Below, in pieces: positions 12,019 through 24,003 of a stretch of 62,000 bases of DNA. A program made the translations under genes and the position numbers. The notes under the pieces were generated by a model that worked only from the letters and a program-made list of their open reading frames with translations, ran no database searches and was not told where the DNA came from. Each line of letters starts with the position of its first letter. Position 1 is the stretch's first letter. This DNA is from Diphasiastrum complanatum (lineage: Eukaryota > Streptophyta > Lycopodiopsida > Lycopodiales > Lycopodiaceae), in contig CM055099.1 in NCBI GenBank assembly GCA_029204225.1, positions 63,442,142 through 63,504,141 on the forward strand. The letters run 5' to 3'.

Positions 12019-13355
12019 AAGAACTTGGCGGTCCCACGCCAAGTGCAATGTTAAGACCCCGCTCCTTATGGTGCTTTGAGGAGTCAAAGTCGGTGCAGCT
12101 TGTAGATGTGGAACTTTTTGTAAAGTGCTGCTCCGTAGGAGATGAAGCTTTGAAGAAGTACGAGCATCTCCAGAAGATTTGGATTGAATCAGGTTGGGGT
12201 TGGCTCGTTGATGACTTGCTTCTAATTGCTCACGCAAATGATTCAACAGATGATGTACACGAGCTTAGTATTTCTTGAGACATGATGTGAATGCCACATA
12301 AGGGGTTACTGAACGACAGTGAGATGAAGATGGAGTGGGTGTGATAGGGGGTGTTGTGATCTCGGAAGTGGTGAATGTGGATAGATGGAAGGGGCTGGAT
12401 GGATCAAAATTCCTTTACTCATTATTGTCTTTTGAAGCACTTTTGGCAGCAGAGGTTTCCCATTTGACGTTTCTTGCAGTTGTTTGAATTCTTCACAGAG
12501 TTCAAGAACTCTTCAAGCGGTTGCGAATGTATAGAGGCGTGTATGGGCTTCTTTTTTTTTTGGATTTAAGACATGGCTCATTATCATTGTTGAGAACCTC
12601 TAACATCCTTGAGTTTGTTGCTTCAAGCGCCACGGAATTTATCAATGGTATGCTGCAGATGTCGTAGATTTGTCTGCTTCACAAAGTACTATAGTTGACA
12701 AACTAGAGCAGTGCAGATTGATCCATCGGGGAGGAATGAAGACTTGAGACAAGGATGGGGGAAGTGAGATGAAGTTGCAAGATGTATTATATGGTGGAAC
12801 ATGAGAGAATGAATGGATGGAAAAAAGGAATGAGATGGGTCTTGTGTGGATTTGCATATCTGTCCATAATATAACCAATGCTCTTTGTACAATTCTCCAC
12901 GGAATCATCATTGCTCATCTTTGAAAGCTTTGTCATTGAGGTTTTGCGCTCATAGCTTCAATCTTTGATTGACTTGAGATTTCTTCAGTTTACGTAGGCC
13001 TATGGGATGTCACTCGCTGATGACTTGTGCTTTTTGTGGCCTCCGCTGATGATTGAATGGATGATGTACAACAACACGGTCTTATCTATGGATGGTGTTT
13101 GAGATAAACCTTACATGGTTGCAAGATAGGATGGACTCTATTTGGATCAGAAGCAACTATGTATCCGTGGATGACAAAAAAAATCAGTATGACTAGACGA
13201 GCCTAGACACATCTAATACTGCTAATTTTGATAATGTGCAAATGGATCAACTTGATGACTAGGCACATTGGTATCTTTTATATAGGACATCGCTAGGTCT
13301 ATGTAGTCGGAATCAACTTGTGTGATAGATGATGTAGCAATATGTTGCATTAGAG
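12019..13355. other. No recognisable gene; probable retroelement interior
   Basis: Between the putative PPT and the inverted-repeat element there is no conserved pol motif on either strand. The plus strand repeatedly carries GATGGATGATG-type words. I interpret the stretch as decayed or non-coding interior of the minus-strand gypsy element, but the sequence alone does not prove it. Confidence 0.35.
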
Positions 13356-13710
13356 GAGTTCTAAATCCAAAAAAGACCCTTTGTAAAGATTCTTTTTATA
13401 TTTTTTTCTCAAATTTTTCTTACACATGGACCAATCAAAACACTCAGATTTGAAATCTACGTAACGTAAGTTTTTGAGTCCACATTTTGATTCCATACTA
13501 AAAATGGCATAACTTTTTAGTGGTAAGTCTGAATTTAGCGAAGTTTAATGCATTGGAAAGCGCTCGACAAAAGCTTTCAATGATACGTTAGATGACATAC
13601 TTTTGAGTTATGATTAAAAAGTTATGGCAAGTCAAAAGTATTAGTGTTACAATATTTTAATAATAAAAAAAACATCTTGCACGAATTCTTAAAGGGTCTT
13701 TTTGGAACTC
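13356..13710. mobile_element. Inverted-repeat element (MITE-like), copy A
   Basis: The left arm starts GAGTTCTAAATCC and contains CAAAAAAGACCCTTTG. The right arm, read on the other strand, starts GAGTTCCAAAAAGACCCTTT and continues to AAGAATTC. The arms are imperfect inverted repeats of about 30 bp bounding 355 bp of non-coding, AT-rich DNA. The interior word TTGGAAAGC...GCTTTC with ATGA.ACGTT recurs in copy B at 39,300. No clear target-site duplication was identified, so the superfamily is open. Confidence 0.5.
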
Positions 13711-13879
13711 AAAACTCATGTAATGACTCTCTAAAAAAGACTGTTGTGTTGGATGGGGAGCGATCAGTCGTGGATAAGAAGACTCTAGTTGAGAATGTAA
13801 AAGTGGTGTAGGATGGTTCATAGAACCAGAGGATTCAGGTTGATGAAAAACTGGGCCTATTGGCCTTGGTTGGCCTATG

Positions 13880-14130
13880 TTGATGAGGAGCTAAGGCCGC
13901 CATGAGTGCAGTCCACATGGCTATGTATTGGATATCATTCCTTTGCGTCACCAAGTAGGATCATGGGGAATAGTTTGAGCTTTTCAGCTTTAGAACTATC
14001 ATTGTAGAACGTACAAGTGTTCTTGAAGTCTTGAAGAAATCGTACGGGGATTCCCCATCATATTTGGTGCATCAATCTGTGAAATTCTCCCTTCTTCTTT
14101 GGGAGGAGGCTGATCTGACTTCTCACTCAT
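13880..14130 (-). pseudogene. Gypsy gag relic
   Basis: An ATG at 14,130 (minus) opens a 43-codon frame beginning MSEKSDQPPPKEEGRISQ. Past its stop, a second frame from about 13,989 reads EKLKLFPMILLGDAKE, then a TGA exactly where the Trp of the classic gypsy capsid motif (KLxLFPxxLxGxAKxWY) is expected, then Tyr-Pro. The two pieces together are the start and the Retrotrans_gag core of a gypsy Gag, separated by a frameshift or deletion. The TGG-to-TGA change is consistent with decay. It probably belongs to the same minus-strand element as the PPT near 12,010. Confidence 0.55.
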
Positions 14131-16460
14131 GGTGCTCTTGCAGAAAATCAATACTTAGGTGATGGATGGTGGATGATGAGTGTGATAACCTATTCTTGCT
14201 TATCTATGGCTCCCTACCATATTATATCCAAGGCAATCCCTACTGAATATACCTAAGGCTTCTCTCAACTAGACGAGATAGGAATAGGTGACCAAGATGT
14301 TGATGGTAATGGTGGATATGTACAGGCCTAAGTATAAAGATATCTCACTGGTTCACTTTTGGTGGTGATAGATCTCATTTTCACACTTGGATTGATGATG
14401 CTAAGTTTCCAAGTTTTGATCTTTCGAGAGGTACTGGGGTATGACTCTGCTAGTTTTAGCTCTGGAGAATTCGCACACAAGTGAAGAGGTTCGCACAAAG
14501 GCCAAGCTTGCCAAACCGCGCGAGTACTATTTGAGAAAAGATCAAGAATTTGTATCGTTAGATAATTTGGAGGAGGTTGCTATGTTTCTCTCACCTTCTT
14601 TGGACTTTCTTGATATTTCTAGATCCTTTGGTCCTTAGGGAAAAAGTATCTCAAGCCAATTTTGATCATTTTAAGGGAGCCTTTTTCAATTTATTGGTCA
14701 AGATATGTAAGTAGAGTATCCGCACATGAAGTTTTCGCTGGGAATCGTTTAGAGATGTTTTACCTCTATGCGAATACTTACCATGGTGAATTATGCAAAA
14801 ATAGCCATTTTCGCTCTGTATCTTACCATTGGTGATAACATAGAGTCTCATAATAGTTTTGAGTTATTCCAATGAAATCTAATCCTGGTTTGACATGTTT
14901 GGCATTGTTGACACGTCACTATCATTTGCCTCACTAGAGTCTCCCGTTTTCATTTTACCACTTGAGGGTAGCTGGACAAGCCTCTTCATCGGCGGTCTCG
15001 AGATTTGAAGGCAATGGATTGATCCCCACCGGTTAGTAGTAACTCAGCATACAAAACTTTCACTCGGAAAACTCAAGTTTGTTAGCTTGAGATTATGACA
15101 GGCATTTGCTCCTTGCCATCGGAACACTCTTAACATACCATTGAACTCCTTAAGAGAAAAGCAGTCGTCTAAGGCAAACTTGTTACAAAGCGAGAGCTCT
15201 CTATGTCGAGAATTTGTGTGAAAAATGTACTCGTCCACTGATAAAAGTTATCGAGTGTTGATCAAGAGAGATCCAAAATGTGGTGGGCGAGTAGCTTATG
15301 TCACTAGTTTGGACGGATTTAGGATTTTTTTTTTTTTTTCGTACCGTTTGGTCTCAAGGAGTACTTGCCCACTTCATTAGAGTGTAGATCAGCTTACCAC
15401 ACATCGATTTTCTTGTTGGGCGAGTGGTTTACTTGCTGAAATACCGCGGCCGGGATTAAGCATAGTTGACCGGACTATGAGTACCCGCATACTTGACTCG
15501 GAAGGTTTGTGAACTCGCACAACAGAATTTTGAGAGTTTATGAGCTCGAACAGTCAATGGGAAGTGAATGGTTGGTTTAATGGAAAGTTGTTCATAGAAT
15601 ATCATAAGAAAAACCAATGATCCATTCGCACAAAATTTGCACAATATCCTACGGTGCCTAACAATAGCTAAGGGCGAATTCAGAGCTACAGTCACCGTAC
15701 CACAACAAGGCAGTCAGGGTGCAGTTTACAAGCAAGCTCTTCATCTACGCATGTCAAGCAAGCATTGGGCCATCCCTCTAAGGTAGTTACAGGCTCTATT
15801 TCCTCCGAGCAAGACCTTGTGTTTGGCTATATGAGCCAGAATGCTTCTTTCTCATTCCTATTCCTTCTATTATTGTCTGCCAGAGAGGAAGAGCAGGGGC
15901 TTCTGTGTCTCTGTTGGCTCTAAGTTAATTCTTAGTTTTGTTTTCCACCTTCTTCCTAGAAGAGATTTTGATTTGTAGATATTGCTACATTTAATGCATG
16001 GAATCAATCTTTGTAAATTTTAATAATCAATGTTCTACAACAAATGATACAGCACATATATTTGCTCAGTAAGATTTGATGTAGTTCAATGTTATACCTT
16101 ATTTCCATCATAATGCCAAAATTACTCTATGGTGTGCTCTCTTTGGAGAATGACCCTCTTATACTGCAATAAATATTGAATTCTGCAATAAGCAGGCGCT
16201 AGGACAAGACCCGTGACACAAGTAGATGCACCAGTCAACCTAGTCACAATTATACATGATAGGGAGGCTAAAATCAGCTAAATCATAAGTACCTGTCTAT
16301 GTCCACACACGTGCCCAATGACTAAAGGAACTCCCAGTTGTAGAGAGAGTATTGGATGATGAACATAACCAACCCCATACGATAAGCCACTACACTCGAT
16401 CTACTGGACCTGGAGAATACCCGAATCCACAAAAGGAGAAAAAGTGAGCCAAGGCTCCTA
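14131..16460. other. No recognisable gene
   Basis: Short open frames on both strands lack known motifs, and no repeat longer than simple runs was noticed. The region may include the 5' LTR and leader of the gypsy element whose gag starts at 14,130, but I found no match to the putative LTR at 11.2-12.0 kb by eye. Confidence 0.4.
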
Positions 16461-16710
16461 TCGGTAATGTCAATCGTCGAATAGAACCTATGGACACTGT
16501 TGAACCGTCAAATCAAGTTGTGCATGCACCCGCATCACCACCAAACTTTGAAGGAGTTGTTCTTCTAGAATTCAATGAAGAACCATCGGTAATCTCAATC
16601 GTCGAATGGAACCTATGGACATGGCCGAACCGTCAAATCAAGCTGTGCATGCACCCGCATCACCACCAAACTCTAAAGGAGTTGTTCTTCTAGAATTCAA
16701 TGAAGAACCA
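16461..16710. repeat. Two tandem copies of a 125-bp unit
   Basis: Copy 1 is 16,461-16,585 and copy 2 is 16,586-16,710. They match along their whole length with only a few substitutions (for example GTTGAACCGTC against GCCGAACCGTC) and no indel, so the period is exactly 125 bp. 125 is not a multiple of 3, so the duplication itself shifts the reading frame of the gypsy gag-protease relic in which it lies. Confidence 0.9.
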
Positions 16711-17220
16711 TTCACATCTTTAGAACCAAAAGGGAGTGACTGAAGCCTTGACCGCCTTGTTATCCAACCAAATCCTTTAGGTGATGTGTTGAAAAACTCA
16801 AAGTCTTTACGACAAGCCTTAACCACGTGGTTAGGAGCTAAGGATGCACCACCTTGAGCGAAGATAGTGATGATGACCAGTTGTAATGCAATAGGTGCCA
16901 CTTGGGAAAATGAGAAAAACAACGTCACCTTGCCTATACAACACAAGAATCTTCCACCAGTAATTGCCATTGTTGATGGTGATTTAGGAATAAACATTAT
17001 GTCCTCACATGTATATCAAGAATGGGGACTAGGTGCGTTAAAGCCAATCAAAGTTGCCGATCAAAGTTGTATCAAACTTGCCGATCAAAGTTGTGTCAAA
17101 CCCATGGGGATAATGGAGAATGTGCATGTGAAGGTCGTTGATCTTTGCTTTGTAGTAAACTTTACAAAGTCTCTTCATCATACCGACTCATATTGGGATG
17201 ACTGTGGCTGAAGATGCCAA
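16611..17220 (+). pseudogene. Gypsy gag-protease region relic
   Basis: The plus strand reads a Pro/Ala-rich linker, then PLGDVLKNSKSLRQALTTWL, and from about 16,867 GATWENEKNNVTLPIQHKNL followed by the retropepsin active-site region IVDGDLGINIMSS. The flap-side part follows (ADQSCVKPMGI, then VHVKVVDLCFVVNF). This matches the plant gypsy aspartic protease, where the active site normally reads Asp-Gly-Gly-Ser-Gly. Here the third and fourth positions are Asp and Leu. A 27-bp in-frame duplication repeats the ADQSC segment. The frame breaks soon after, and no RT follows. A related copy is at 55,656-56,050 on the other strand. Confidence 0.7.
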
Positions 17221-17990
17221 AGTTCGCCATGATTGGGGTACAAATCGAATCACACTTGAAAACCAAGATCGAGCTGTGAGAATCGATCCAAATAAAGCTA
17301 TGCTCGGACTTGAATTTGAGCACATGCTCCTTTGCTCGAACTTAAATTCAAACACACAAGCATGTACGAGAGATGGTAGAGAGCAAAATTAGTTCGTCTC
17401 AAAGTCAAAAGTTTTTTTCAATATTACTAAAACAGTGTTATATACTCAACCATAGGATTAAACTCATGAAACGAATTCATTTTTTCAGCTTTAGAAAGTT
17501 CCTATCACTTAACAAATTTTCCAATAGAAAATTTGGACCATTTTCCTTTCTATTACCTAGCTTGGCATTACTCCATCAATGTCTAAAAATTGTCAAAAAC
17601 TTTGAATACGAAATTACATGACTGTGGAATCCCTTGAACTGGATTTCAACAACTGCCCGTATCTAGCAAAATTCCTTTGCCTGGATAAAGAATCTAATTA
17701 TCATTCATTTTGTCTAGCCACTTCATATTTTTTGACAATTTTAAATTGAAATTTGACGAGTATCTTCCATAAGTTCGACCCGTTTCTAATGATCAGATAC
17801 GATTAGAAACGTATCAAGCAAAATAACCGATTCCAAAATTTGATCATATTTGAAACTTAACAGAAAAAAAAAATAGTTTTAACTCCCTATCTGGGAGTAC
17901 TCCACTCTAGATATTATGATGTCATTACAGTATTAAACTATCAACAAATTGTGTGTACTAGGTACAATAGAATTTGTGATTCCTTCAATC
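17221..17990. other. No recognisable gene
   Basis: AT-rich sequence following the gypsy relic. Short open frames have no recognisable motif. Confidence 0.45.
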
Positions 17991-18060
17991 TATCAAAATC
18001 ATCCATAACTAGAAAATAACTTATCTATCAAAATCATCCATAACTAGAAAATAACTTAAC
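17991..18060. repeat. Two tandem copies of a 35-bp unit
   Basis: The unit TATCAAAATCATCCATAACT plus 15 further bases is repeated perfectly at 17,991 and 18,026. Confidence 0.9.
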
Positions 18061-18384
18061 TTTAATGAAAACATTGTAACCAAATCCGACTGGACGAATC
18101 CTCTGAATGGGTAATTCACTAATCTAAGTTCATTCCATAGATAATGTAAAAAAAAAAGAAGCTAAAGTCTCAAATTTTCAAAAATTCGATTTTTAACAAA
18201 TTTTACGTAACTAAAATTCTCTCACAAAAATATTGCTAGTACAAAAGACAATTGAAATTGAGAAATTGATATATTGTTCAATTCCTGATGTCACTAATCC
18301 AATGTCAAATTGGCATGCAAAGCACATGACATCAGTCACGAAATGTCATTACAGATTTTTTTTACGTAAAACTTACTCAGTCAC

Positions 18385-18645
18385 TCACACGGGTCTATGA
18401 CAAAATCGTCAGAGGTAGTTGGTGTGTCAATCTAACCACCATGGTTGGTAGACCTAATGTTTCAAGAATCCACTAGTCACTCACACTGGTCTATGAAAAA
18501 ATCGTCAGAGGTAGTTGGTGTGTCATGTTGGAGTTTACTCTTACTCCTACTCATCCTTTTCACTGGTCTATGACAAAATCGTCAGAGGTAGTTGGTGTGT
18601 CATGTTGGAGTTTACTCTTACTCCTACTCACCCTTTTCACCCCCT
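18385..18645. repeat. Three-copy tandem repeat around TCTATGACAAAATCGTCAGA
   Basis: A 37-bp core (GGTCTATGACAAAATCGTCA through AGGTAGTTGGTGTGTCA) starts at about 18,392, 18,488 and 18,565. The second and third copies are spaced 77 bp apart and also share a TGTTGGAGTTTACTCTTACT segment. The first copy has a different spacer. Confidence 0.88.
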
Positions 18646-20200
18646 TCATCTCTTAAGGAAAATTTCACTCTCAAGCATTTTGTAGAAATACACTACCTTT
18701 TACACAGTCTGCAGAAATACACATAAAGTCCAAACAGGCAAGACTCCTCAAGGAACCTTGCCTACAGTCACTTACAAAGAGACCGAAGTAAATCGCAAAG
18801 TCTTGCTTTCGGTAATATACAAAGACTCACCGCCAGGAACCGCAAAGAGTCTAGCATACGGTTACTTATGAAGTGAACCGAAGTAAACCATAAAGTCATG
18901 CCTTCTTGAAGTAAACCGACCGCAACAAGTCCACAAGGACTCACAAACAAAGACCAACGGAAGGAGTCAATTGCAACAAACCGCCACACTCCAGCCTACG
19001 GTCCATTGCGATAGCAAACCAAAGGAAGCCAAAGGCATTGCCAGACACTATAAGTTATCACTTACGGTCACCTACGAAGTGAGCAAACGGCAGCTGACCG
19101 AAGGGAACCGCCAAGTCAACGATTGTGGTTGACACATGGTTTCAACTTCACACTCTTGCGGTCAAGCTTTGGTTGCAACGACGCCACATTTTCCCGCCCC
19201 TGTCGCGTACGAAGGAGATTCTTTTGTTGTACCTCTTCACATCTTCACAATGCACCAATAACCGATCTACAAATCATGTACAAGAGCTACTAATGATCTT
19301 TTAAAATGTAATTAGAATAACTAAAGATCTTTTGACAGTTATATGAACATCTGAACATTTGAAGAGAACGAGATGATCAATCAATGTATTCACAGAGATC
19401 AAACAACCAAAAGTGGTCTTCTAGTAGCTGACTCCTCAGAGTTAGTATTATTTTAGAGAGAGTAAAAGCGTATTTTGAAAGATAGCATTCATTAGCTTTT
19501 GTAAGTAGGACCACGCGCTTCGAGCGATTGTTTTGTGATCTGATATCGTTGTTATACAACACCCTTTTATACAGAAGCGCTAGTTTTCATATCAGTTGCA
19601 TTCATGTTGAATGTTTGAATGCCTCTCAATATTTCTCACCATTATAAGAACTTATTTGTCAGAAACAGATAATAGCACGGTTGTCTCAGATGCCTAAATC
19701 GTTCTTATTCTCTATGGTTGTCTACATCACCTACTACGACATCTAAATCAAATCAGAACTGCTCTAATTTTTAGTCTCTAAGTAAGTTTTTGATTCCATA
19801 GCAAAGGTTGTGCAGTCCAATTCCTTCACCAGCACGCCTCCTTCCGATTTGCATAAATAGTACTGTGGCTTGGGCGCCACATTAAAAAAAAAACATCATT
19901 CCATGAGTTTCACCACTGGTAGACATGGTTTTGTTGATGATCTTCTTGATACAAAAACTCATGGGTGTTGCTAGAAACTGTAAAATTTCATCAAGTGCAC
20001 ATTCTATGTTAAAGCACTCGGATTGATGCTAAAGCATGATAAAAGAAGTGTCGTGCAACTTAGCATAGGCTCTTAAGGAAGGCCAAGTATATCCGGCAGT
20101 ATTGGAGCTCAAAGCACCCACGCATCTGGATAGTGGAATCGCCTCAAGAATGCAGTTCTCACATTTGATTAAATTGATCTTAGATCACCTGTATGGAGGA
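18646..20200. other. No recognisable gene; imperfect ACCGAAGTAAACCGCAAAG repeats
   Basis: Between 18,720 and 19,110 short words such as GAACCGCAAAGAGTC and GAAGTAAACCG recur every 40-60 bp. A TATA-like box (CCTTTTATACAG near 19,563) follows. The arrangement could be an LTR beginning with TGTTGGAG at 18,603, but no PBS or partner LTR was found. The remainder has only short frames without motifs. Confidence 0.4.
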
Positions 20201-20212
20201 GTACCACAACTA

Positions 20213-20810
20213 TACGAGTCATTTCAAGGTTTTTTTTCCTTCTTCCAATCTATGAGCCAGGTTTGTACGAGTCATTTTTTGTGTTGTGAGAGTCATTTTG
20301 TATTGTACGAGTCAATTTTTTGTGTAATGCGAGTCATTTTTGTGTTGTACAAGTCAATTTTTTGTGAGTTTTGCATCATTACCTCTTCCATTCTATTGTG
20401 CAAGTCATTTTTTGTGTTGTGCGAGTCATTTTTTGTGTTGTGCGACTCATTTTCGTGTTGTACGAGTCATTTTTTGTTGGTTCTGCATCACTACCCCTAC
20501 CATTCCCTGTTGTACGAGTCATTCTACCATTGACTATTGTGGGAGTCATTCTTGAGGTTTGCGAGTCATTTTTGTCAATTCTGAGTCATTATCTCTACCA
20601 TTGTGTGCGAGTCATTTTTTTCAAATTTGTGCGAGTCATTCCCACGGGTTCTAACTCCATGAGTACAGGTTTGTGTGAGTCATTCCCACGGGTTCTAGCT
20701 CCACGAGTACAGGTTTGTGCGAGTCATTTCCACCACGGGTTCTAGCTCCACGAGTACAGGTTTGTGCGAGTCATTCCCACGGGTTCTAGCTCCACGAGTA
20801 CAACTGTTAA
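20213..20810 (+). repeat. GAGTCAT minisatellite, about 19 units
   Basis: The heptamer GAGTCAT (with a few AAGTCA or GACTCA variants) recurs in the same orientation. In the first half it is spaced about 20 bp, embedded in TTTTTTGTGTTGTGC. In the second half longer units of 44-47 bp begin at 20,633, 20,677, 20,721 and 20,768 and add CCCACGGGTTCTAGCTCCA and CGAGTACAGG. All open frames through it are repeat artefacts. It abuts the CACTA terminal segment, so it may be part of that element's subterminal region. Confidence 0.85.
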
Positions 20811-21212
20811 TAGACGTCGGACTCCGACAACTATCTGGGACGTGGGAATCCGGCATCCAAGTATACGTTGGATGGACGTCGGGGGACATCCGTTGGGCAA
20901 ATTTTCGCATCATTCTGTATTTACAAACGTCGGAATCCGACAGGGTTTCGGGACGTCGCATTGTCGGATCTTTTGCGACGTCTTTGGACGTCGCATTGCG
21001 ACGTCCACGTCAGAACGCCTTTCCGTCAGCGGGATTTTGGGTTCCAGAATCCAGGACGTTGTGCCTGTCGGATTGCGATGCGTTTTAAAGTCGTCGGATT
21101 CCGACAACCTTATAGCGACATGTTTTTCCGAAGTCCGCGACAAATTAAAAAAAAATTAAAGATGCGATTCACGTCGCAAAACAAGTCGCAAATCGCAGCG
21201 GGTGTTGTAGTG
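20811..21212 (+). mobile_element. CACTA element right end (TTGTAGTG at 21,205-21,212)
   Basis: Dense repeats of GTCGGAATCCGAC, GACGTCGCA and their complements in both orientations fill this segment, like the subterminal transposase-binding sites of En/Spm elements. The block ends with GTGTTGTAGTG, whose complement CACTACAAC is the canonical CACTA terminus. No matching CACTACAAC left end was found upstream in the window, so the element is truncated or its left end has diverged. The same words occur at 10.4-10.75 kb and 55.3-55.65 kb, indicating related families. Confidence 0.6.
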
Positions 21213-22315
21213 TATATTGAAGTTTAATACCCTTTTGTTTTTCTCAATAACATATTCCAAGTCCTTATAATTTCCTTTATTGATCTTAACAAATATTTAT
21301 ATTCTAATCTTCAAGAGATTGGAGATATGCCGAGATGGTTTTTGGTTGTCCAAATTGTTATTTGTTGGTGATTGCGTTGGTAAATTGGTATGTGCATGTA
21401 CTGAGCTCTACTTCTTCTGTTTTTTTATATCTAATGTGATTGATTTATTAATTGACATGCAACACAAAGATTAGTTCAGTTTGATAAAAAAAAATTCATC
21501 TAATGAATTAGAATTTCTATTAAACAAGCCAAATGTATTCTACGTAGGATTCGAATTTGAATATTTTGTAGTAGTAGTAAAAATGGTTGACATCTGATGT
21601 GATTGCCAAATGTGAAGACCGCTGGCTACTTTGGTGGCATGGTTTGTTATTTTTCAATTGAGATGCTTGTGTGGTAACTTTCATTGAATCTGATTTTTTA
21701 TTCACCTTAAATGAATATTTAAAGTGCATACTTTGATCAAAGACCGTCATGGTTGCTAATTAGGTGATAGGTCATTTGATGTTGCACGCATGGTAGTATT
21801 TTGTTGTCTGAATGGATTTGGATAAGTTGTGGTAAAAGCATCATTTACTTGTATGAAATTGCTATTGCTTGTCATAATATCATGTGCCAAACCTCTTGAG
21901 AATCAAACAATTCTAGTTCCAAAAGAGCCTAATCAAGTAGTAGTTATGCAAAGGGGCTTATGGATAGAGATTAATTATTTTAAGAGATTTTCAAGTTTTT
22001 TGAATACTTCTGAGGTATATTTGTCCAATATAGTAGATATTTCAAGCACATTGCCTAGATCATTGATAATTGGCCATATGTGCACTTACAAGATCCAAAG
22101 TAAGCTTTGTCTCAAGAGGACAATCCAAAGTGTTAAGAAAATAATGATGGGGATATCTTTAAATCACACAAAGGTTACATATGTACAAATCTTGCTCTCA
22201 TCCATGCTTGTTGCGAGTGGTATGACTTGGTACTCAGATTTAGTCTTTATGCAATTCATGCACAAGCATATCATCTAGAGAGTTGACCAAAAACGGTACA
22301 TTGCACAATTGTCAT
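21213..22315. other. No assured gene; one 149-aa open frame at 21,829-22,278 (+)
   Basis: The plus-strand frame at 21,829-22,278 begins MVKASFTCMKLLLLVIISCA, which resembles a hydrophobic N-terminal segment. The rest matches no family I recognise and is Lys/Ser/Ile-rich as expected of AT-rich non-coding DNA. It lies 100 bp upstream of the TauE/SafE relic, and I could not show that the two belong together. Confidence 0.3.
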
Positions 22316-22344
22316 AGATGCCACCTTCCTTAACCATACCTCAG

Positions 22345-22800
22345 CCGCAGAGTAAGTGGCGTGTTACAAACCTCTGTATCTATGCTGCGAGTGGAGTTGG
22401 TGCTGGATTCTGGAATTGTGGCTGGCCTTCTAGGCCTTGGTGGCGGTGCTATTATGGGGCCTGCATTCTTGGAGCTGGGCTTATTTCCCCATGTAAACTC
22501 CTTAGGACTCCCATCATCACTTCTTCCGATAATCAAAAAATTCAACGCAATAAGTAGACAAAAGCGTAGCCTCATTTTTTTTTCAAGCCTCCGTGTGCCC
22601 TTGGGCAAAGTTTATGTCCATGTCAATGAGATTGATATAGCTTACAAGATGATATATTTTCCTCTTCTTGTAGGTTACAAGTGCCACATCTACGTTTTTG
22701 ATGGTTTACTGACCATCCCTTTCAGTGGTGGAATATTATCTGTTGGATCGGCTTCCTACAGCTTTCAGTACTCTTTCACCATTGCAGAATGTTACTGATT
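22345..22800 (+). pseudogene. TauE/SafE-family membrane protein relic
   Basis: Two adjacent plus-strand frames together give the hallmark of plant sulfite-exporter TauE/SafE proteins: WRVTNLCIYAASGVGAG in one frame, then after a 1-nt shift near 22,410 GIVAGLLGLGGGAIMGPAFL followed by ELGLFPHV. The Gly-rich GLLGLGGGxIxGPxFLELG box is the family signature in a transmembrane helix of these putative anion transporters. After PHVNS the expected SATATF continuation is lost. The later open frame (hydrophobic, 22,650-22,798) is not clearly homologous. Normal proteins have about 450-500 residues and many helices, so this is a fragment with a frameshift. An exon of a gene with undetected introns is a less likely alternative. 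Confidence 0.55.
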
Positions 22801-23923
22801 TATATACATATGCACGACTAGATCTCATAATACTCATCAATCATACTTGTTTCTTACATTTTTTGGGGGGTCCCACATTTTGTAGGTAAGAGAATGTATT
22901 TATTGATCAAGTATTTTATATAATTTTTTAATCAAAAAAGAAAGAACTTACCGTATGCCATATGGAAGGAGCTCATTCCTTACAGCTGGTTATATTTGTT
23001 AGTCAAGTTTAGGTAGTCGTGCATATGTTAGTGTTTTTATAATTAGCACAACAAACTATTAAGGTGACTTTGAAAGTTTACAGGCCTTGAAGTATCAAGA
23101 GGTCTTCATTTATGATTCCTTTGATTGTTTCTTGCCCACTTAAAAGTAAAAATATGATCAGAGAACATTATTGTACTTTCTAGTTTCTGCCCTGTAGGCT
23201 GTAAGAAGATAGTTTCAGGACTGTTGTGAGATTGTCGAAAGAGTTTGAAGAGCTACATGGTTACTGATATTGAAGGAATTCTGTTTTGAGACGTTTATGA
23301 TGAAAATTTGCTATGATGCAGCCACATACTTTAGTATACTATCATTTGCGGCAGCTTCGTAGGGTCAGGTTATCATCCGCAAAATAGTTATATTGTACTC
23401 TTGTCTCTGGGCAAACAAGCTTACAGAAAGGATCAACTGCATGGCAAATACTTGTAAAGCTTCTGTAAAGGGAATTACCCTTTATGTAATATTTTCCAGT
23501 CCTGGCAGCCAGTTGTAAATGGGGTTATCAAATTGATTATTGATGATGTTTCTTGAAATGTTGTCTGCTACTTAATCTAAATCTAGCTACCTTTGGTTGT
23601 AAGGGAGAACAAATTAGAACCTACAGAGGAGCATATCTCAAGACCAGGAGACATCTAAATTTTTTCCTATTGTGGGAGAATAAATCTGGAAAGTACAAGT
23701 AGCGTATCTCAAAACGAGGAGACAAACATAGCTTTGACAACTTATTTTCTACACAATTCACCTTATATGTAGATCTGATACTATATGAGACATCTAGCTA
23801 GTTACTGATCAAAACAACCCGTCAATACAAATACATTTTATATCTACATTGTCTTTTACTATTATGCTATATATGTAAAGTAGTTCTCAGCTCCATCATT
23901 CATGAATATGTTAGTTACACAAC

Positions 23924-24003
<80 letters not shown>

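Noticed and set aside
12024-12043. ACTTGGCG/CGCCAAGT hairpin as a terminator or regulatory stem
   Set aside because: Eight-bp stems are common by chance, and it lies in the last codons of a probable gypsy pol frame.
18526-19760. TGTTGGAGTT as the start of an LTR with a TATA box near 19,563
   Set aside because: The same word occurs twice as part of a tandem repeat, no PBS follows a CA end, and no second LTR was found.
21829-22278. 149-aa open frame with hydrophobic N-terminus as a secreted protein
   Set aside because: Only the first 20 residues look signal-like; the remainder is low-complexity AT-rich translation with no family resemblance.
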